DNA from: Flavobacterium psychrophilum
GTDB taxonomy: Bacteria > Bacteroidota > Bacteroidia > Flavobacteriales > Flavobacteriaceae
Direction: 5' to 3'
Length of the DNA: 64,000 nucleotides
Assembly (NCBI GenBank): GCA_945890865.1
Contig: CAMDDB010000003.1
Coordinates: forward strand, 1-64,000
The number at the start of each line of letters is the position of its first letter. Position 1 is the stretch's first letter. The position numbers and the translations under genes were made by a program. Below the pieces are notes generated by a model, which did no database searches, was not told where the DNA came from, and saw only the letters and a program-made list of their open reading frames with translations. Below are positions 1-8,368 of the stretch, piece after piece.

Positions 1-8
1 AAATCAAA

Positions 9-575
9 ATGGCAAGTACTTCAGATATTAGAAATGGATTATGCATCAAATACAATAATGATATTTATAAAATTATTGAATTCCTCCATGTTAAACCAGG
101 TAAAGGGCCTGCTTTTGTGAGAACTAAATTAAAATCATTGACCAACGGAAAAGTTTTAGATAACACCTTTTCTGCCGGACACAAAATTGAAGAAGTTCGA
201 GTTGAAACACATACTTTTCAGTATTTATATGCCGAAGGAGATCAGTTTCACTTCATGAATAACGAATCTTTTGAACAAATTACTTTAGATAAAAAAGTAT
301 TGGATGCCCCTGATTTATTAAAAGAAGGAACAAACGTAATGATACAAATTAATGCAGAAACAGAAGCGCCATTATCGGTTGATATGCCTGCATCTATAGT
401 GTTAGAAGTTACCTATGCCGAACCTGGTGTAAAAGGGAATACGGCAACTAATGCTACTAAACCGGCTACTGTAGAAACAGGAGCATCGGTAAACGTACCT
501 TTATTCATCAATGAAGGAGATAAAATCAAAATCGATACGGCTACTGGAAATTATATGGAACGCGTTAAAGAATAA
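9..575 (+). CDS. efp: Elongation factor P
   Basis: EF-P binds between the P and E sites of the ribosome and relieves stalling at polyproline stretches. The 188-residue protein has the family's usual length and three-barrel layout: a KOW-like N-terminal domain (about 1-65), a central OB domain (about 66-130) and a C-terminal OB domain ending GDKIKIDTATGNYMERV, the family signature. The loop that reaches the peptidyl-transferase centre reads KPGKGPA, with Lys32 at its tip, so this is the lysine-type rather than the arginine (EarP) type. The ATG follows an A-rich stretch with no Shine-Dalgarno sequence. The promoter lies outside the window. In related flavobacteria efp follows lipid A genes, which agrees with the LpxD-like gene downstream. 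Confidence 0.97.
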   Translation: MASTSDIRNGLCIKYNNDIYKIIEFLHVKPGKGPAFVRTKLKSLTNGKVLDNTFSAGHKIEEVRVETHTFQYLYAEGDQFHFMNNESFEQITLDKKVLDAPDLLKEGTNVMIQINAETEAPLSVDMPASIVLEVTYAEPGVKGNTATNATKPATVETGASVNVPLFINEGDKIKIDTATGNYMERVKE

Positions 576-587
576 TTTTAGTAAAAA

Positions 588-640
588 GTGAAGAGTAATT
601 AGTAAATAGCCAAGCAACTAATTGCTCTTTTATTTTTTAC
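588..640 (+). terminator. Hairpin with U-run after efp
   Basis: Arms 592-603 (AGAGTAATTAGT) and 617-628 (ACTAATTGCTCT) pair over 12 positions with a single U.G wobble and a 13-nt loop, and the second arm runs into TTTTATTTTTTA. It looks like a Rho-independent terminator or an RNA stem between efp and the next gene. Confidence 0.5.
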
Positions 641-673
641 TTATCACTAATTAAATTCGCTAAACTCTTACAA

Positions 674-1609
674 ATGAAATTTCCAAAAGTTTATCCTCTA
701 AATGAAATTGCACAAATTATCAACTGTAAATTTGTGGGAGATGCTAATTTTCCGGTAAGCGGTATGAATGAAATTCATGTGGTAACTCCAGGTGATATTG
801 TTTTTGTGGACCATCCAAAATACTATGATAAAGCGCTACAATCGGCCGCGACCATAGTATTGATCAATAAAGAAGTTAATTGCCCAGAAGGTAAAGCGCT
901 ACTACTATCTGATGATCCATTTAGAGATTTTAATATTTTAACCAACCACTTTAGACCTTTTCAATTTTCAAATGCAGCTATTTCCGATTCGGCAAAAATT
1001 GGTGCAGGTACTGTTGTCCAACCCAATTGTTTTATTGGACACAATGTTCAAATTGGTAAAAATTGTTTAATTCATTCAAATGTTACGATTTACGATAACA
1101 CCGTTATTGGTGATAACGTAATGATTCATGCCGGTACCATTTTAGGTGCAGATGCTTTTTATTACAAGAAAAGACCCGATGGTTTTGATCAATTGCTATC
1201 TTGTGGACGTGTGGTTATTGAAGACAATGTTGGAATTGGGGCTTTATGCACTATTGATAAAGGAGTTACTGGCGACACAACCATTGGTGCCGGTACTAAA
1301 ATTGACAACCAAGTGCATGTGGGTCACGATACCGTTATTGGAAAAAAATGTTTAATCGCTTCTCAAACCGGAATTGCAGGTTGTGTGGTTATTGAAGACG
1401 AAGTTACACTTTGGGGTCAAGTGGGCACAACAAGCGGAATTACTATTGGCACAAAAGCAGTAGTTATGGGGCAAACCGGGGTTACTAAAAGTATTGAGGG
1501 TGGAAAATCTTATTTCGGAACACCTGTTGAAGAATCCCGCGAAAAATTAAAACAACTTGCTAACATTAAGCGTATCCCAGAAATATTAGAGAAACTAAAA
1601 GGAAACTAG
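674..1609 (+). CDS. lpxD: UDP-3-O-acylglucosamine N-acyltransferase-like protein (LpxD family)
   Basis: LpxD adds the second 3-hydroxyacyl chain to UDP-3-O-acylglucosamine during lipid A synthesis in the cytoplasm. The 311-residue protein has an N-terminal uridine-binding-like domain (about 1-100) and a left-handed beta-helix of hexapeptide repeats (about 105-280, for example IGAGTVVQPNCFIGHNVQIG), then a C-terminal helix. The segment HVGHDTVIGKKC aligns with the LpxD stretch that carries the catalytic histidine. Bacteroidota often have two LpxD-like genes: one beside lpxC/fabZ-lpxA and a second after efp. Its place between efp and sucD, and the insertion FYYKKRPDGFDQ where canonical LpxD has a shorter turn, suggest this is the second paralog. 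Its acyl donor or acceptor may therefore differ. Confidence 0.85.
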   Translation: MKFPKVYPLNEIAQIINCKFVGDANFPVSGMNEIHVVTPGDIVFVDHPKYYDKALQSAATIVLINKEVNCPEGKALLLSDDPFRDFNILTNHFRPFQFSNAAISDSAKIGAGTVVQPNCFIGHNVQIGKNCLIHSNVTIYDNTVIGDNVMIHAGTILGADAFYYKKRPDGFDQLLSCGRVVIEDNVGIGALCTIDKGVTGDTTIGAGTKIDNQVHVGHDTVIGKKCLIASQTGIAGCVVIEDEVTLWGQVGTTSGITIGTKAVVMGQTGVTKSIEGGKSYFGTPVEESREKLKQLANIKRIPEILEKLKGN

Positions 1610-1714
1610 TTTGTTGTATTTTATCGGTCACTTCAAAAGTCAGATAGATACCAAATTAGCAAAATAAAGTATAAAAAAAGTCTAAATAAATTAATTTATT
1701 ACTGGCAAAAAACT

Positions 1715-1722
1715 TACTTTTG
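1715..1722 (+). promoter_or_regulatory. Promoter -7 box for sucD
   Basis: TACTTTTG matches the Bacteroidota sigma-A box TAnnTTTG. No good -33 TTG is seen at the expected spacing. The box overlaps the in-frame ATG at 1720, so that upstream ATG cannot be the start for this transcript. Transcription probably begins near 1729, leaving about 20 nt before the ATG at 1750. Confidence 0.6.
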
Positions 1723-1749
1723 TTCAACTTTAAAAAATCAAATTACATC

Positions 1750-2649
1750 ATGAGCGTTTTAGTTAATAAAGATTCAAAGATAATTGTACAAGGATTTACA
1801 GGTAGCGAAGGAACATTCCATGCTTCACAAATGATCGAATATGGGACAAATGTAGTAGGAGGGGTAACTCCAGGAAAGGGGGGTACTGTTCATTTAGATC
1901 GACCAGTTTTTAATACTGTAAAAGATGCCGTAAATCAAGCTGGAGCCGATACTTCAATTATTTTCGTACCACCAGCTTTTGCTGCTGATGCTATTATGGA
2001 AGCTGCAGACGCCGGTATTAAAGTTATTATTGCTATTACAGAAGGAATTCCGGTTGCAGATATGATCAAAGCAAACGATTACATTAAAGGTAGAAATTGT
2101 CGTTTAGTGGGTCCAAATTGTCCAGGGGTAATTACACCTGGAGAAGCAAAAGTGGGAATTATGCCTGGTTTTGTTTTCAAAAAAGGAACTGTTGGTATTG
2201 TTTCTAAATCGGGAACTTTAACGTATGAAGCTGCTGACCAAGTTGTAAAACAAGGTTTAGGAATAACAACCGCTATCGGTATTGGTGGTGATCCAATCAT
2301 CGGAACTACAACAAAACAAGCTGTTGAATTGCTAATTAATGATCCTGAAACTGAAATCATTATTATGATTGGTGAAATAGGAGGTCAATTAGAAGCTGAT
2401 GCAGCTCGATGGGTTAAAGCCGACGGAAACCGTAAACCAGTAGTTGGTTTTATTGCTGGTGAAACAGCTCCAAAAGGAAGAACAATGGGTCATGCTGGTG
2501 CCATTGTAGGTGGCGCTGATGATACAGCAGAAGCTAAGAAACGCATTATGAGAGAAAATGGGATACATGTGGTAGATTCTCCAGCTGAAATCGGAAAGAA
2601 AGTAAAAGAAGTATTGGGTTTGTCTAATCTAACATCTATTATAGAATAA
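1750..2649 (+). CDS. sucD: Succinyl-CoA synthetase alpha subunit
   Basis: Catalyses, with SucC, the reversible conversion of succinyl-CoA to succinate with nucleotide triphosphate formation in the TCA cycle. The N-terminal CoA-binding Rossmann domain starts [18 protein letters not shown]. The phosphohistidine region GHAGAIVGG lies near the C-terminus and the ligase domain spans about 145-285. The product from 1750 is 299 residues, slightly longer than the usual 290, because of a short extra C-terminal tail (LSNLTSIIE). An in-frame ATG 10 codons upstream is rejected because it lies in the promoter box. sucC is not adjacent, as is common in flavobacteria. A strong terminator follows. Confidence 0.96.
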   Translation: MSVLVNKDSKIIVQGFTGSEGTFHASQMIEYGTNVVGGVTPGKGGTVHLDRPVFNTVKDAVNQAGADTSIIFVPPAFAADAIMEAADAGIKVIIAITEGIPVADMIKANDYIKGRNCRLVGPNCPGVITPGEAKVGIMPGFVFKKGTVGIVSKSGTLTYEAADQVVKQGLGITTAIGIGGDPIIGTTTKQAVELLINDPETEIIIMIGEIGGQLEADAARWVKADGNRKPVVGFIAGETAPKGRTMGHAGAIVGGADDTAEAKKRIMRENGIHVVDSPAEIGKKVKEVLGLSNLTSIIE

Positions 2650-2677
2650 AAAATCCCGCATTTGCGGGATTTTTTAT
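2647..2677. terminator. Bidirectional terminator between sucD and the convergent peroxidase gene
   Basis: ATCCCGC (2653-2659) pairs with GCGGGAT (2664-2670) around a 4-nt loop. A-runs and T-runs on either side give a U-tract in both directions, which suits the convergent genes. Confidence 0.85.
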
Positions 2678-2699
2678 TAAATCTTATTATATTTTGAAA

Positions 2700-3884
2700 T
2701 TAACGAAAAGGAGTAGACCATTTTGTATTGGTATATACATCACTACCCGATAATGTCTTTAAAAAAGCAATTACGGCATCTACTTCATTGCTTCTTAAAT
2801 TAAGTTGTTGACCTCTTCCGTTTGGTTTCAAACGAGGATCCAAATTGGGGTTATTGGCAGCTGCATTTGAAAGATCTCCATAATGTCCTATTGCGGCCTG
2901 TAGCGATGTAATAACGCCTGTATGCATCATAGGTCCATTAGGTTCTCCTAGAGGATTAGCAATATTGCGTAAGGATGGTGCTCGAGTATTTGTAAAATCG
3001 GGTCCTCCATTAATTGAACCTCCAATTCCATTACTTAACGAATTGGGATCAATATCAAACTCTGGGGCATTATGACAAGCATTACAACCTATACCTCCTC
3101 CAGTTCTAAAACCATTTGTATCAAATACGGGAGGCGTTAAAAATAAATTTTTACCTAGATTCTCTTCCGCTGTAAAATTAGTAAAGGGTTGTGCTTCATT
3201 AGGAGCTAAAACTCTACCAGCATCATATTTTGAATCGAAAGATTGAATACTTCTAATGAATTGTGATAAGGCATTTTGAATCTTCACTTCGGTAATTTCT
3301 TCCGAACCGTAAACAAATTTAAAAAGTTCTTTATAATAACCCACGGCAGTTAATTTCACAATCAAATCAGCAAAGGATAAATCTCCATTTTGTCCACTAA
3401 ATCCCATTTCCCCATGATCTTTTATAGGCATAGTAGTTTGAGTTTCTAAATTAATTGCTCGCTCATCCCAAAAAAACTTACGTTCATTTGCGAATCTAAC
3501 ATTTATTAGGCGCATTGAATGCCTACCTGTTCTCCCGTTTACACCCTGACTCGCAATTGAGCCATCACCGAAAGCTTTGGATTGAATGTGACAACTTGAA
3601 CACGATATTGTATTGTTTGAAGATAATTTTTTATCATAAAATAATACCCGACCTAATGTAGCGCCTGCATTGGTGATTAAATTTCCTTGGGAATTGTTTT
3701 TTGTAATATATGCTGGTACAGATTGGTTGGCATAATTGTCTAAATTGTCTAAGTTTATTGAAGAACCAAATTCTGCTTCAACAAAAGGGTAGGAAGTAAC
3801 ATCTTCATAATCTTCTTCTGAATTATTACTGCAGGAAGTCAAAAATAGAATTCCAAACAAACTAAGTGCTACATAATTTTTCAT
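2700..3884 (-). CDS. Di-heme cytochrome c peroxidase-family lipoprotein
   Basis: A 394-residue member of the bacterial di-heme cytochrome c peroxidase/MauG family. A lipoprotein signal ends LFLTSC with the lipid-bearing cysteine at residue 18, so it is probably anchored in the envelope. Two heme c sites are visible: CSSCH at 95-99 and CNACH near 270, in the order expected for the low- and high-potential domains. The C-terminal stretch SNEVDAVIAFLKTLSG is typical of the family's last helix. Such proteins reduce hydrogen peroxide or oxidise other periplasmic substrates with electrons from c-type cytochromes; the substrate cannot be told here. It is a single gene convergent with sucD and divergent from fabG. 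Confidence 0.9.
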   Translation of the reverse strand: MKNYVALSLFGILFLTSCSNNSEEDYEDVTSYPFVEAEFGSSINLDNLDNYANQSVPAYITKNNSQGNLITNAGATLGRVLFYDKKLSSNNTISCSSCHIQSKAFGDGSIASQGVNGRTGRHSMRLINVRFANERKFFWDERAINLETQTTMPIKDHGEMGFSGQNGDLSFADLIVKLTAVGYYKELFKFVYGSEEITEVKIQNALSQFIRSIQSFDSKYDAGRVLAPNEAQPFTNFTAEENLGKNLFLTPPVFDTNGFRTGGGIGCNACHNAPEFDIDPNSLSNGIGGSINGGPDFTNTRAPSLRNIANPLGEPNGPMMHTGVITSLQAAIGHYGDLSNAAANNPNLDPRLKPNGRGQQLNLRSNEVDAVIAFLKTLSGSDVYTNTKWSTPFR

Positions 3885-3973
3885 AGGATTATTTTTGTAT
3901 TAGATTTTCTTAGGACCTCATTAATTCAAAAAGGTTTAATTGCCTTGGTTTTTTTTATACTTTAAAATATTCT

Positions 3974-3981
3974 TATATTTG
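3974..3981 (+). promoter_or_regulatory. Putative fabG promoter -7 box
   Basis: TATATTTG matches TAnnTTTG, about 93 bp before the fabG ATG. A TTG at 3945-3947 lies 26 bp upstream, longer than the usual spacing, so the -33 element is uncertain. The long leader this implies holds no obvious structure. Confidence 0.4.
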
Positions 3982-4074
3982 AACGCTAATAGCATATTTG
4001 TGCAATGCTATTCCAATTAAGTCGCGTCAGTCTATAAGTTATCACTGGCAAATAAAAAACAAATTACACATATT

Positions 4075-4821
4075 ATGAAATTATTAGAAGGAAAAGTTGC
4101 TATTATTACTGGGGCAAGCCGCGGTATTGGTAGTGGAATTGCAAAGATATTTGCGCAACATGGTGCCCAAGTGGCCTTTACGTATAGCTCATCGGCTGAG
4201 TCGGCATTGGCATTAGAAAAAGAATTATTAGCATTTGGATCTAAGGCAAAAGGATATCAATCCAATGCAGCCAATTATGATGAATCACATCAATTAGTCG
4301 ATGCTGTAATAACTGATTTTGGTACGGTAGATATTTTAATAAATAATGCCGGGATTACTAAAGATAATTTATTAATGCGCATGTCTGAGGAAGATTTTGA
4401 TAAAGTAATTGAAATCAACTTAAAGTCTGTATTTAACATGACCAAAGCGGTTCAAAAGATAATGTTGAAAAACCGTTCGGGTTCAATTATAAACATGAGT
4501 AGTGTTGTGGGTGTAAAAGGAAATGCAGGGCAAGCAAATTATGCCGCTTCCAAAGCAGGTATGATTGGCTTTACAAAATCTATTGCATTAGAGTTAGGAT
4601 CGAGAAATATTCGATGCAATGCTATTGCTCCAGGATTTATTGAAACTGAAATGACTGCAAAATTAAATGAAGATGTTGTTAAAGGATGGAGAGATGCAAT
4701 CCCATTAAAAAGAGGGGGTTCTCCTGAAGATGTAGCCAATGTATGTGTGTTTTTAGGTTCTAACATGAGTGCCTATGTTACCGGACAAGTAATTAATGTT
4801 GATGGAGGAATGCTCACGTAA
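4075..4821 (+). CDS. fabG: 3-oxoacyl-[acyl-carrier-protein] reductase
   Basis: NADPH-dependent reduction of 3-oxoacyl-ACP in fatty acid elongation. The 248-residue protein is a classical short-chain dehydrogenase. It has the nucleotide motif TGASRGIGSGIA (about 13-24), NNAG (about 91-94), and the catalytic Ser in INMSS with the YAASK pair near residues 156-160. The C-terminal VTGQVINVDGGM is the FabG signature. Length and sequence fit FabG better than other SDRs. It stands apart from other fab genes. A VWA-like membrane-protein gene follows after 66 bp with no clear terminator. Confidence 0.93.
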   Translation: MKLLEGKVAIITGASRGIGSGIAKIFAQHGAQVAFTYSSSAESALALEKELLAFGSKAKGYQSNAANYDESHQLVDAVITDFGTVDILINNAGITKDNLLMRMSEEDFDKVIEINLKSVFNMTKAVQKIMLKNRSGSIINMSSVVGVKGNAGQANYAASKAGMIGFTKSIALELGSRNIRCNAIAPGFIETEMTAKLNEDVVKGWRDAIPLKRGGSPEDVANVCVFLGSNMSAYVTGQVINVDGGMLT

Positions 4822-4887
4822 TTGTTGAGTGTGGATTTTCTATCAATATATATAACTGCAAATAAATTGTAAATGGAATAAATTAAA

Positions 4888-6915
4888 ATGACAAGAACCA
4901 CAATCTTACTTCTTATTCTTTCGGTATTCATTGCTGGATTGTTGTCGTTTTATCAATATGTGTTCAAAGTCAAAAAGAAGTCTAATTTGATTTACTTTTT
5001 GGCTTTTTTGCGTGGTATGAGTTGGGTAACTCTATTTTGGTTACTGATCAATCCTGTAGTGAGCAGAAAAATCAATGAGATTCAAAAAACACCACTACCG
5101 GTAGTTTTTGATAATTCAAAATCAATTTCAGAATTAAAGGCTACTTCATCAGCAGAAGATATATATCAAAAAATTAAAGCCAATACAACATTAGCGGATA
5201 AATATGATGTGCAATTATATTCGTTTGATGCTACATTTGAGGCCTTAAAGCAATTAGATTTTAAGGGAAAACTTTCAGATATTGATGGTGTTGCCATAAA
5301 TTTGAAACAATTGTATCGTAATAAAGTCCATCCCGTAGTTCTTATTACAGATGGAAACCAAACATTAGGCAATGATTATGTGTTTAGTTTTAAAGAAAAT
5401 GCTACTGTATATCCTATTGTTTTAGGCGATACCACGACTGTTATTGACTTAAAAATTAATCAAATCAACGTCAATAAATATACATTCTATAAAAATAAAT
5501 TTCCAGTAGAAGTGTTGTTGCTCTACAATGGTGATCAAAATATCTCTTCGAGTTTTACAATGGAGAAAGGCAATCAATTGGTATACAAGCAACAACTTCA
5601 ATTTTCTAAAAGTAAAACATCACAAACAATTAGTTTCTTATTAGATGCTAGTTCCATTGGTACAGCAACTTACAAAGCTACCTTGACTTCAAATATAAAA
5701 GAAAAAAACACCTATAACAATTCGAATAAATTTGCGGTAGATATCATAGATCAACGTTCTGAAATCGCTTTAGTAAGCACCATCAATCATCCAGATATTA
5801 GTGCGCTAAAACGAAGTATTGAGATTAACCAACAACGAAAAGTAACTATAGTTAATCCAAACAAAATCAAATCATTACAAAATTACAATCTTTTATTGTT
5901 ATACCAACCCAATCCAGCTTTTCAATCTATTTTTGAGCAAAATAAAATAGCCCAATTGAATACATTCATTATTACAGGTACCAGTACCGATTTTAATTTT
6001 TTAAATCAACAACAAAATGATTTGCAATTTAAAGTTTCGGATCAAAATGAAAATTATTTGGCCTATTTTGAAAGTGATTTTAATTTGTTTGGCCAAGAAA
6101 ACATTGGTTTTGATAAACTTCCACCTCTTGAGCATAAATTCGGCACCATTGTACCCAAATCAAATACAACAACTATGCTCTTTGCAGGTATTAATGGCGT
6201 TCAATTACAAAATCCGTTACTAACTTTTGCAGAAAACGGTAACAAAAGAGCGGCTTATTTAGTAGGCGAAAATATATGGAAATGGCGATTGGATACTCAT
6301 TTGACATCAAAATCGTTTGACGCTTTTGATTTATTAACAGATAAAATCATACAGTTTTTAGCAACCCCATCAAGAAAAAATAATTTAGTGGTTACTTATG
6401 ATTCCTTCTATAATTTGGGAGAAAATATAGTCATATCGGCCTCTTATTTTAATAAGAATTATGAATTTGATTCTAAGGCTCAACTCACAATTGTTGTTAA
6501 AAATTCAATAACTAAAGCGTCAAAGAATTATGATTTATTAAAAACTAATTCACAATACCAAGTAAACCTCGATGGTTTATTGCCGGGAAACTATACTTTT
6601 ACAATTTCAGAAAAACAATCCAATGCTAAATTTTCTGGTGCTTTTGAAGTAGCTGATTTTGACTTAGAAAAACAATTTGTGAATCCTGACAAGACAAGAC
6701 TTACACAATTAGCCAATAGAACGAAAGGCGCTATATTTTATCCTAATCAATTGGAAAATTTATTAAAACAGTTAGAAGAAGACGAGCGATATTTATCAGT
6801 ACAAAAACAAACAATTAATAAAAGTCCATTGATTGAATGGAAAGCAATCTTAGTATTTTTAATTTCATTGCTAGCACTAGAGTGGTTTGTTCGAAAATAT
6901 TTTGGGTTATTATGA
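4888..6915 (+). CDS. VWA-like membrane protein of unknown role
   Basis: A 675-residue protein with two N-terminal membrane helices (about 4-26 and 33-55), a large extracytoplasmic region and a C-terminal helix (about 650-670). Straight after the second helix comes DNSKS (75-79), which matches the DxSxS metal-binding motif of von Willebrand A domains. Further on, LITDGNQTLG resembles the later strand of that fold. The middle region reads as beta-sandwich material (YNNSNKFAVDI...). This layout resembles Bat/Aerotolerance-type VWA proteins and large flavobacterial hypotheticals, but the role is unknown. Its stop overlaps the stop of the convergent DUF1275 gene by 6 bp, so there is no room for a terminator. 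Confidence 0.7.
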   Translation: MTRTTILLLILSVFIAGLLSFYQYVFKVKKKSNLIYFLAFLRGMSWVTLFWLLINPVVSRKINEIQKTPLPVVFDNSKSISELKATSSAEDIYQKIKANTTLADKYDVQLYSFDATFEALKQLDFKGKLSDIDGVAINLKQLYRNKVHPVVLITDGNQTLGNDYVFSFKENATVYPIVLGDTTTVIDLKINQINVNKYTFYKNKFPVEVLLLYNGDQNISSSFTMEKGNQLVYKQQLQFSKSKTSQTISFLLDASSIGTATYKATLTSNIKEKNTYNNSNKFAVDIIDQRSEIALVSTINHPDISALKRSIEINQQRKVTIVNPNKIKSLQNYNLLLLYQPNPAFQSIFEQNKIAQLNTFIITGTSTDFNFLNQQQNDLQFKVSDQNENYLAYFESDFNLFGQENIGFDKLPPLEHKFGTIVPKSNTTTMLFAGINGVQLQNPLLTFAENGNKRAAYLVGENIWKWRLDTHLTSKSFDAFDLLTDKIIQFLATPSRKNNLVVTYDSFYNLGENIVISASYFNKNYEFDSKAQLTIVVKNSITKASKNYDLLKTNSQYQVNLDGLLPGNYTFTISEKQSNAKFSGAFEVADFDLEKQFVNPDKTRLTQLANRTKGAIFYPNQLENLLKQLEEDERYLSVQKQTINKSPLIEWKAILVFLISLLALEWFVRKYFGLL

Positions 6916-7620
6916 TATTGAGTTTTTGTTTTTAAAATTATCGTAAACTACGATCAATAGTAGAAATATACTTGCCAACAATAATGTTTTTATTTTAAAA
7001 AATTGAAATAAATAACCTCCTAGTATACATCCCAATGCAAAAGTAAAAATGATAGAAAATTTAAGCTGCATATTCTGAATTAGAGATTTATTTTTTTGTA
7101 TGTCTTGATTAAAAATATATTGCGAAATATCAATTCCTAAATCGGTAAACAATCCTGTTAAATGTGTTGTTCTAACAACAGATTTTGAAATGAAAGTAAC
7201 TAATGCATTTTGAATGCCCATAGCTATTAACAATGAAAAGGTATATACTTGTGAATCAATAATTGAAAGATTTTCCGTATTCATTGACAATCCAACACTA
7301 GTAATTAATATAATTTCGAGTAAAATAGGGTAAAGGTGAGGATTTTTACTATTCTTTTTTGCCGCAAAAGTTGAAATAAAATTGGAAAGAAATGCTCCCA
7401 GTAGAAAACAAAGTGTAAACAATAAAAAAATACTTGCTTTTTTATAGTCTATAAAGATTAGTTTTTCAGAGAAAAATGCAAAATGTCCAGTTACATTTGT
7501 AGTTAATACTCCAAAGGCAAATAAACCATTAACATTTACTATTCCAGACACAAAGGAAAGTAAGATTGCTAATTTAAAATTGTGATAAAAAGTTCTTGAA
7601 GCCCCATGGTGTTTAAACAT
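6910..7620 (-). CDS. DUF1275 (YoaK-type) membrane protein
   Basis: A hydrophobic protein with about six membrane helices and the DUF1275 signature SFVSGIVNVNGLFAFGVLTTNVTGH near its start (quoted here as SFVSGIVNVNG and TTNVTGH). The ATG at 7620 gives MFKHHGASRTFYHN, which is how flavobacterial family members begin; the longer frame from 7776 adds a basic, low-complexity leader and is rejected. A TAnnTTTG box on this strand (7638-7645) supports the shorter form. The family is often called YoaK and has no established function. It is divergent from the thioredoxin/ApbE operon and shares its regulatory region, including CTTAAG repeats at 7703-7741. Confidence 0.85.
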   Translation of the reverse strand: MFKHHGASRTFYHNFKLAILLSFVSGIVNVNGLFAFGVLTTNVTGHFAFFSEKLIFIDYKKASIFLLFTLCFLLGAFLSNFISTFAAKKNSKNPHLYPILLEIILITSVGLSMNTENLSIIDSQVYTFSLLIAMGIQNALVTFISKSVVRTTHLTGLFTDLGIDISQYIFNQDIQKNKSLIQNMQLKFSIIFTFALGCILGGYLFQFFKIKTLLLASIFLLLIVVYDNFKNKNSIS

Positions 7621-7637
7621 TAGATTGAATTTTTGAA

Positions 7638-7645
7638 CAAATTTA
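7638..7645 (-). promoter_or_regulatory. Putative DUF1275 promoter -7 box
   Basis: On the minus strand this reads TAAATTTG, a match to TAnnTTTG. It lies 18 bp before the ATG at 7620, which fits a short leader. Confidence 0.45.
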
Positions 7646-7702
7646 ATTAAAATTAAGAAGTTTGCCTTCGGTTTTGATTTTATTGCTTTAACTTTTAAAA
7701 AT

Positions 7703-7741
7703 CTTAAGTTACTCTTAAGTTTTTTGAAAATCAATTTTAAG
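7703..7741. promoter_or_regulatory. CTTAAG direct repeats, 11-bp step (site 1)
   Basis: CTTAAG begins at 7703 and again at 7714, and TTTAAG follows at 7736, two further 11-bp steps on. The first two repeats read CTTAAGTTACT and CTTAAGTTTTT. OmpR/PhoB-family regulators bind direct repeats with this spacing. The gene for such a regulator lies 3.3 kb downstream. The site is about 60-100 bp upstream of the DUF1275 -7 box. Confidence 0.45.
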
Positions 7742-7842
7742 AAATTTGCAAATATATAATCAATGGATTTAACCAAATAAAAAGGGCAATTTTTGGTATC
7801 AAGCTGCAGATTATTTATATTTGAATGTAAAATGGAAATAAA

Positions 7843-7859
7843 CTTAATTTATACTTAAG
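7843..7859. promoter_or_regulatory. CTTAA direct repeats, 11-bp step (site 2)
   Basis: CTTAAT begins at 7843 and CTTAAG at 7854, again an 11-bp step. The pair lies about 30 bp upstream of the weak promoter-like sequence TAAATTTTTG (7886-7895), where an activator that replaces a missing -33 element would sit. The first operon gene starts at 7931. Confidence 0.45.
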
Positions 7860-7930
7860 TTTAACCATTTAGACAATTATTCTTATAAATTTTTGTTTTC
7901 TTTAGGTAGGTAATTGATAAATTAATAAAA

Positions 7931-8368
7931 ATGAAAAAAATCGCACTAGGAATTATATTATTTGTTTCAACTATTGGCTTTGCTCAAGATTGGCAAACCG
8001 ATTTAGAAGCAGCGAAAAAACTTGCAACCGATCAAGATAAAAATATTATTATTGTTTTTTCGGGTTCAGATTGGTGTGCTCCCTGTATTAAATTAGATAA
8101 AAATATTTGGCAATCCGATGCATTTAAGAATCAATCTGCAAATGATTGGATACTACTTAAAGCCGATTTTCCTAGAAAAAAAGCCAACGAATTGTCTAAA
8201 GATCAAACAGCACACAATAGAAAATTAGCTGAAAAATATAATATTGAAGGAAGTTTCCCTTTGGTTGTTCTGGTTGATAAAAATGGGAAAGTACATGGTA
8301 AAATGGGATTTAAGAATGTGTCACCCGAAGAATATATTAAAATGATTCATGCCTTAGAAATAAAATGA
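7931..8368 (+). CDS. Exported thioredoxin-like protein
   Basis: A 145-residue protein with a Sec signal peptide ending IGFAQ (about residue 19) and a thioredoxin fold. The redox motif is WCAPC with Cys49 and Cys52, preceded by FSGSDW, which is typical of the thioredoxin_7/DUF255-like branch seen in Bacteroidota. The cis-proline region reads SFPLVVLVD. It should act in the periplasm as a thiol-disulfide oxidoreductase. Its last four bases (ATGA) overlap the start of apbE, so the two are translationally coupled. The likely partner is a cysteine-bearing neighbour such as the DUF4266 lipoprotein with Cys66 and Cys68; that is inference. CTTAAG repeats lie upstream. Confidence 0.85.
   Translation: MKKIALGIILFVSTIGFAQDWQTDLEAAKKLATDQDKNIIIVFSGSDWCAPCIKLDKNIWQSDAFKNQSANDWILLKADFPRKKANELSKDQTAHNRKLAEKYNIEGSFPLVVLVDKNGKVHGKMGFKNVSPEEYIKMIHALEIK

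Larger units (their letters stand above)
7621..7930. other. 310-bp divergent intergenic region with CTTAAG repeats
   Basis: This gene-free stretch separates the DUF1275 gene from the thioredoxin/ApbE operon. It holds a minus-strand TAnnTTTG box (7638-7645) and two groups of CTTAAG-like half-sites with 11-bp steps (7703-7741 and 7843-7859). On the plus strand there is a weak promoter-like sequence near 7886-7895. No open frame with a convincing start lies inside it. Confidence 0.6.

Noticed and set aside
1720..1749. Ten-codon N-terminal extension of SucD
   Set aside because: The upstream ATG overlaps the TAnnTTTG promoter box, and the family starts at the later Met.
7621..7776. Longer N-terminus for the DUF1275 protein
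   Set aside because: The extra residues are low-complexity basic sequence, cover the promoter box and repeats, and family members start at the later Met.
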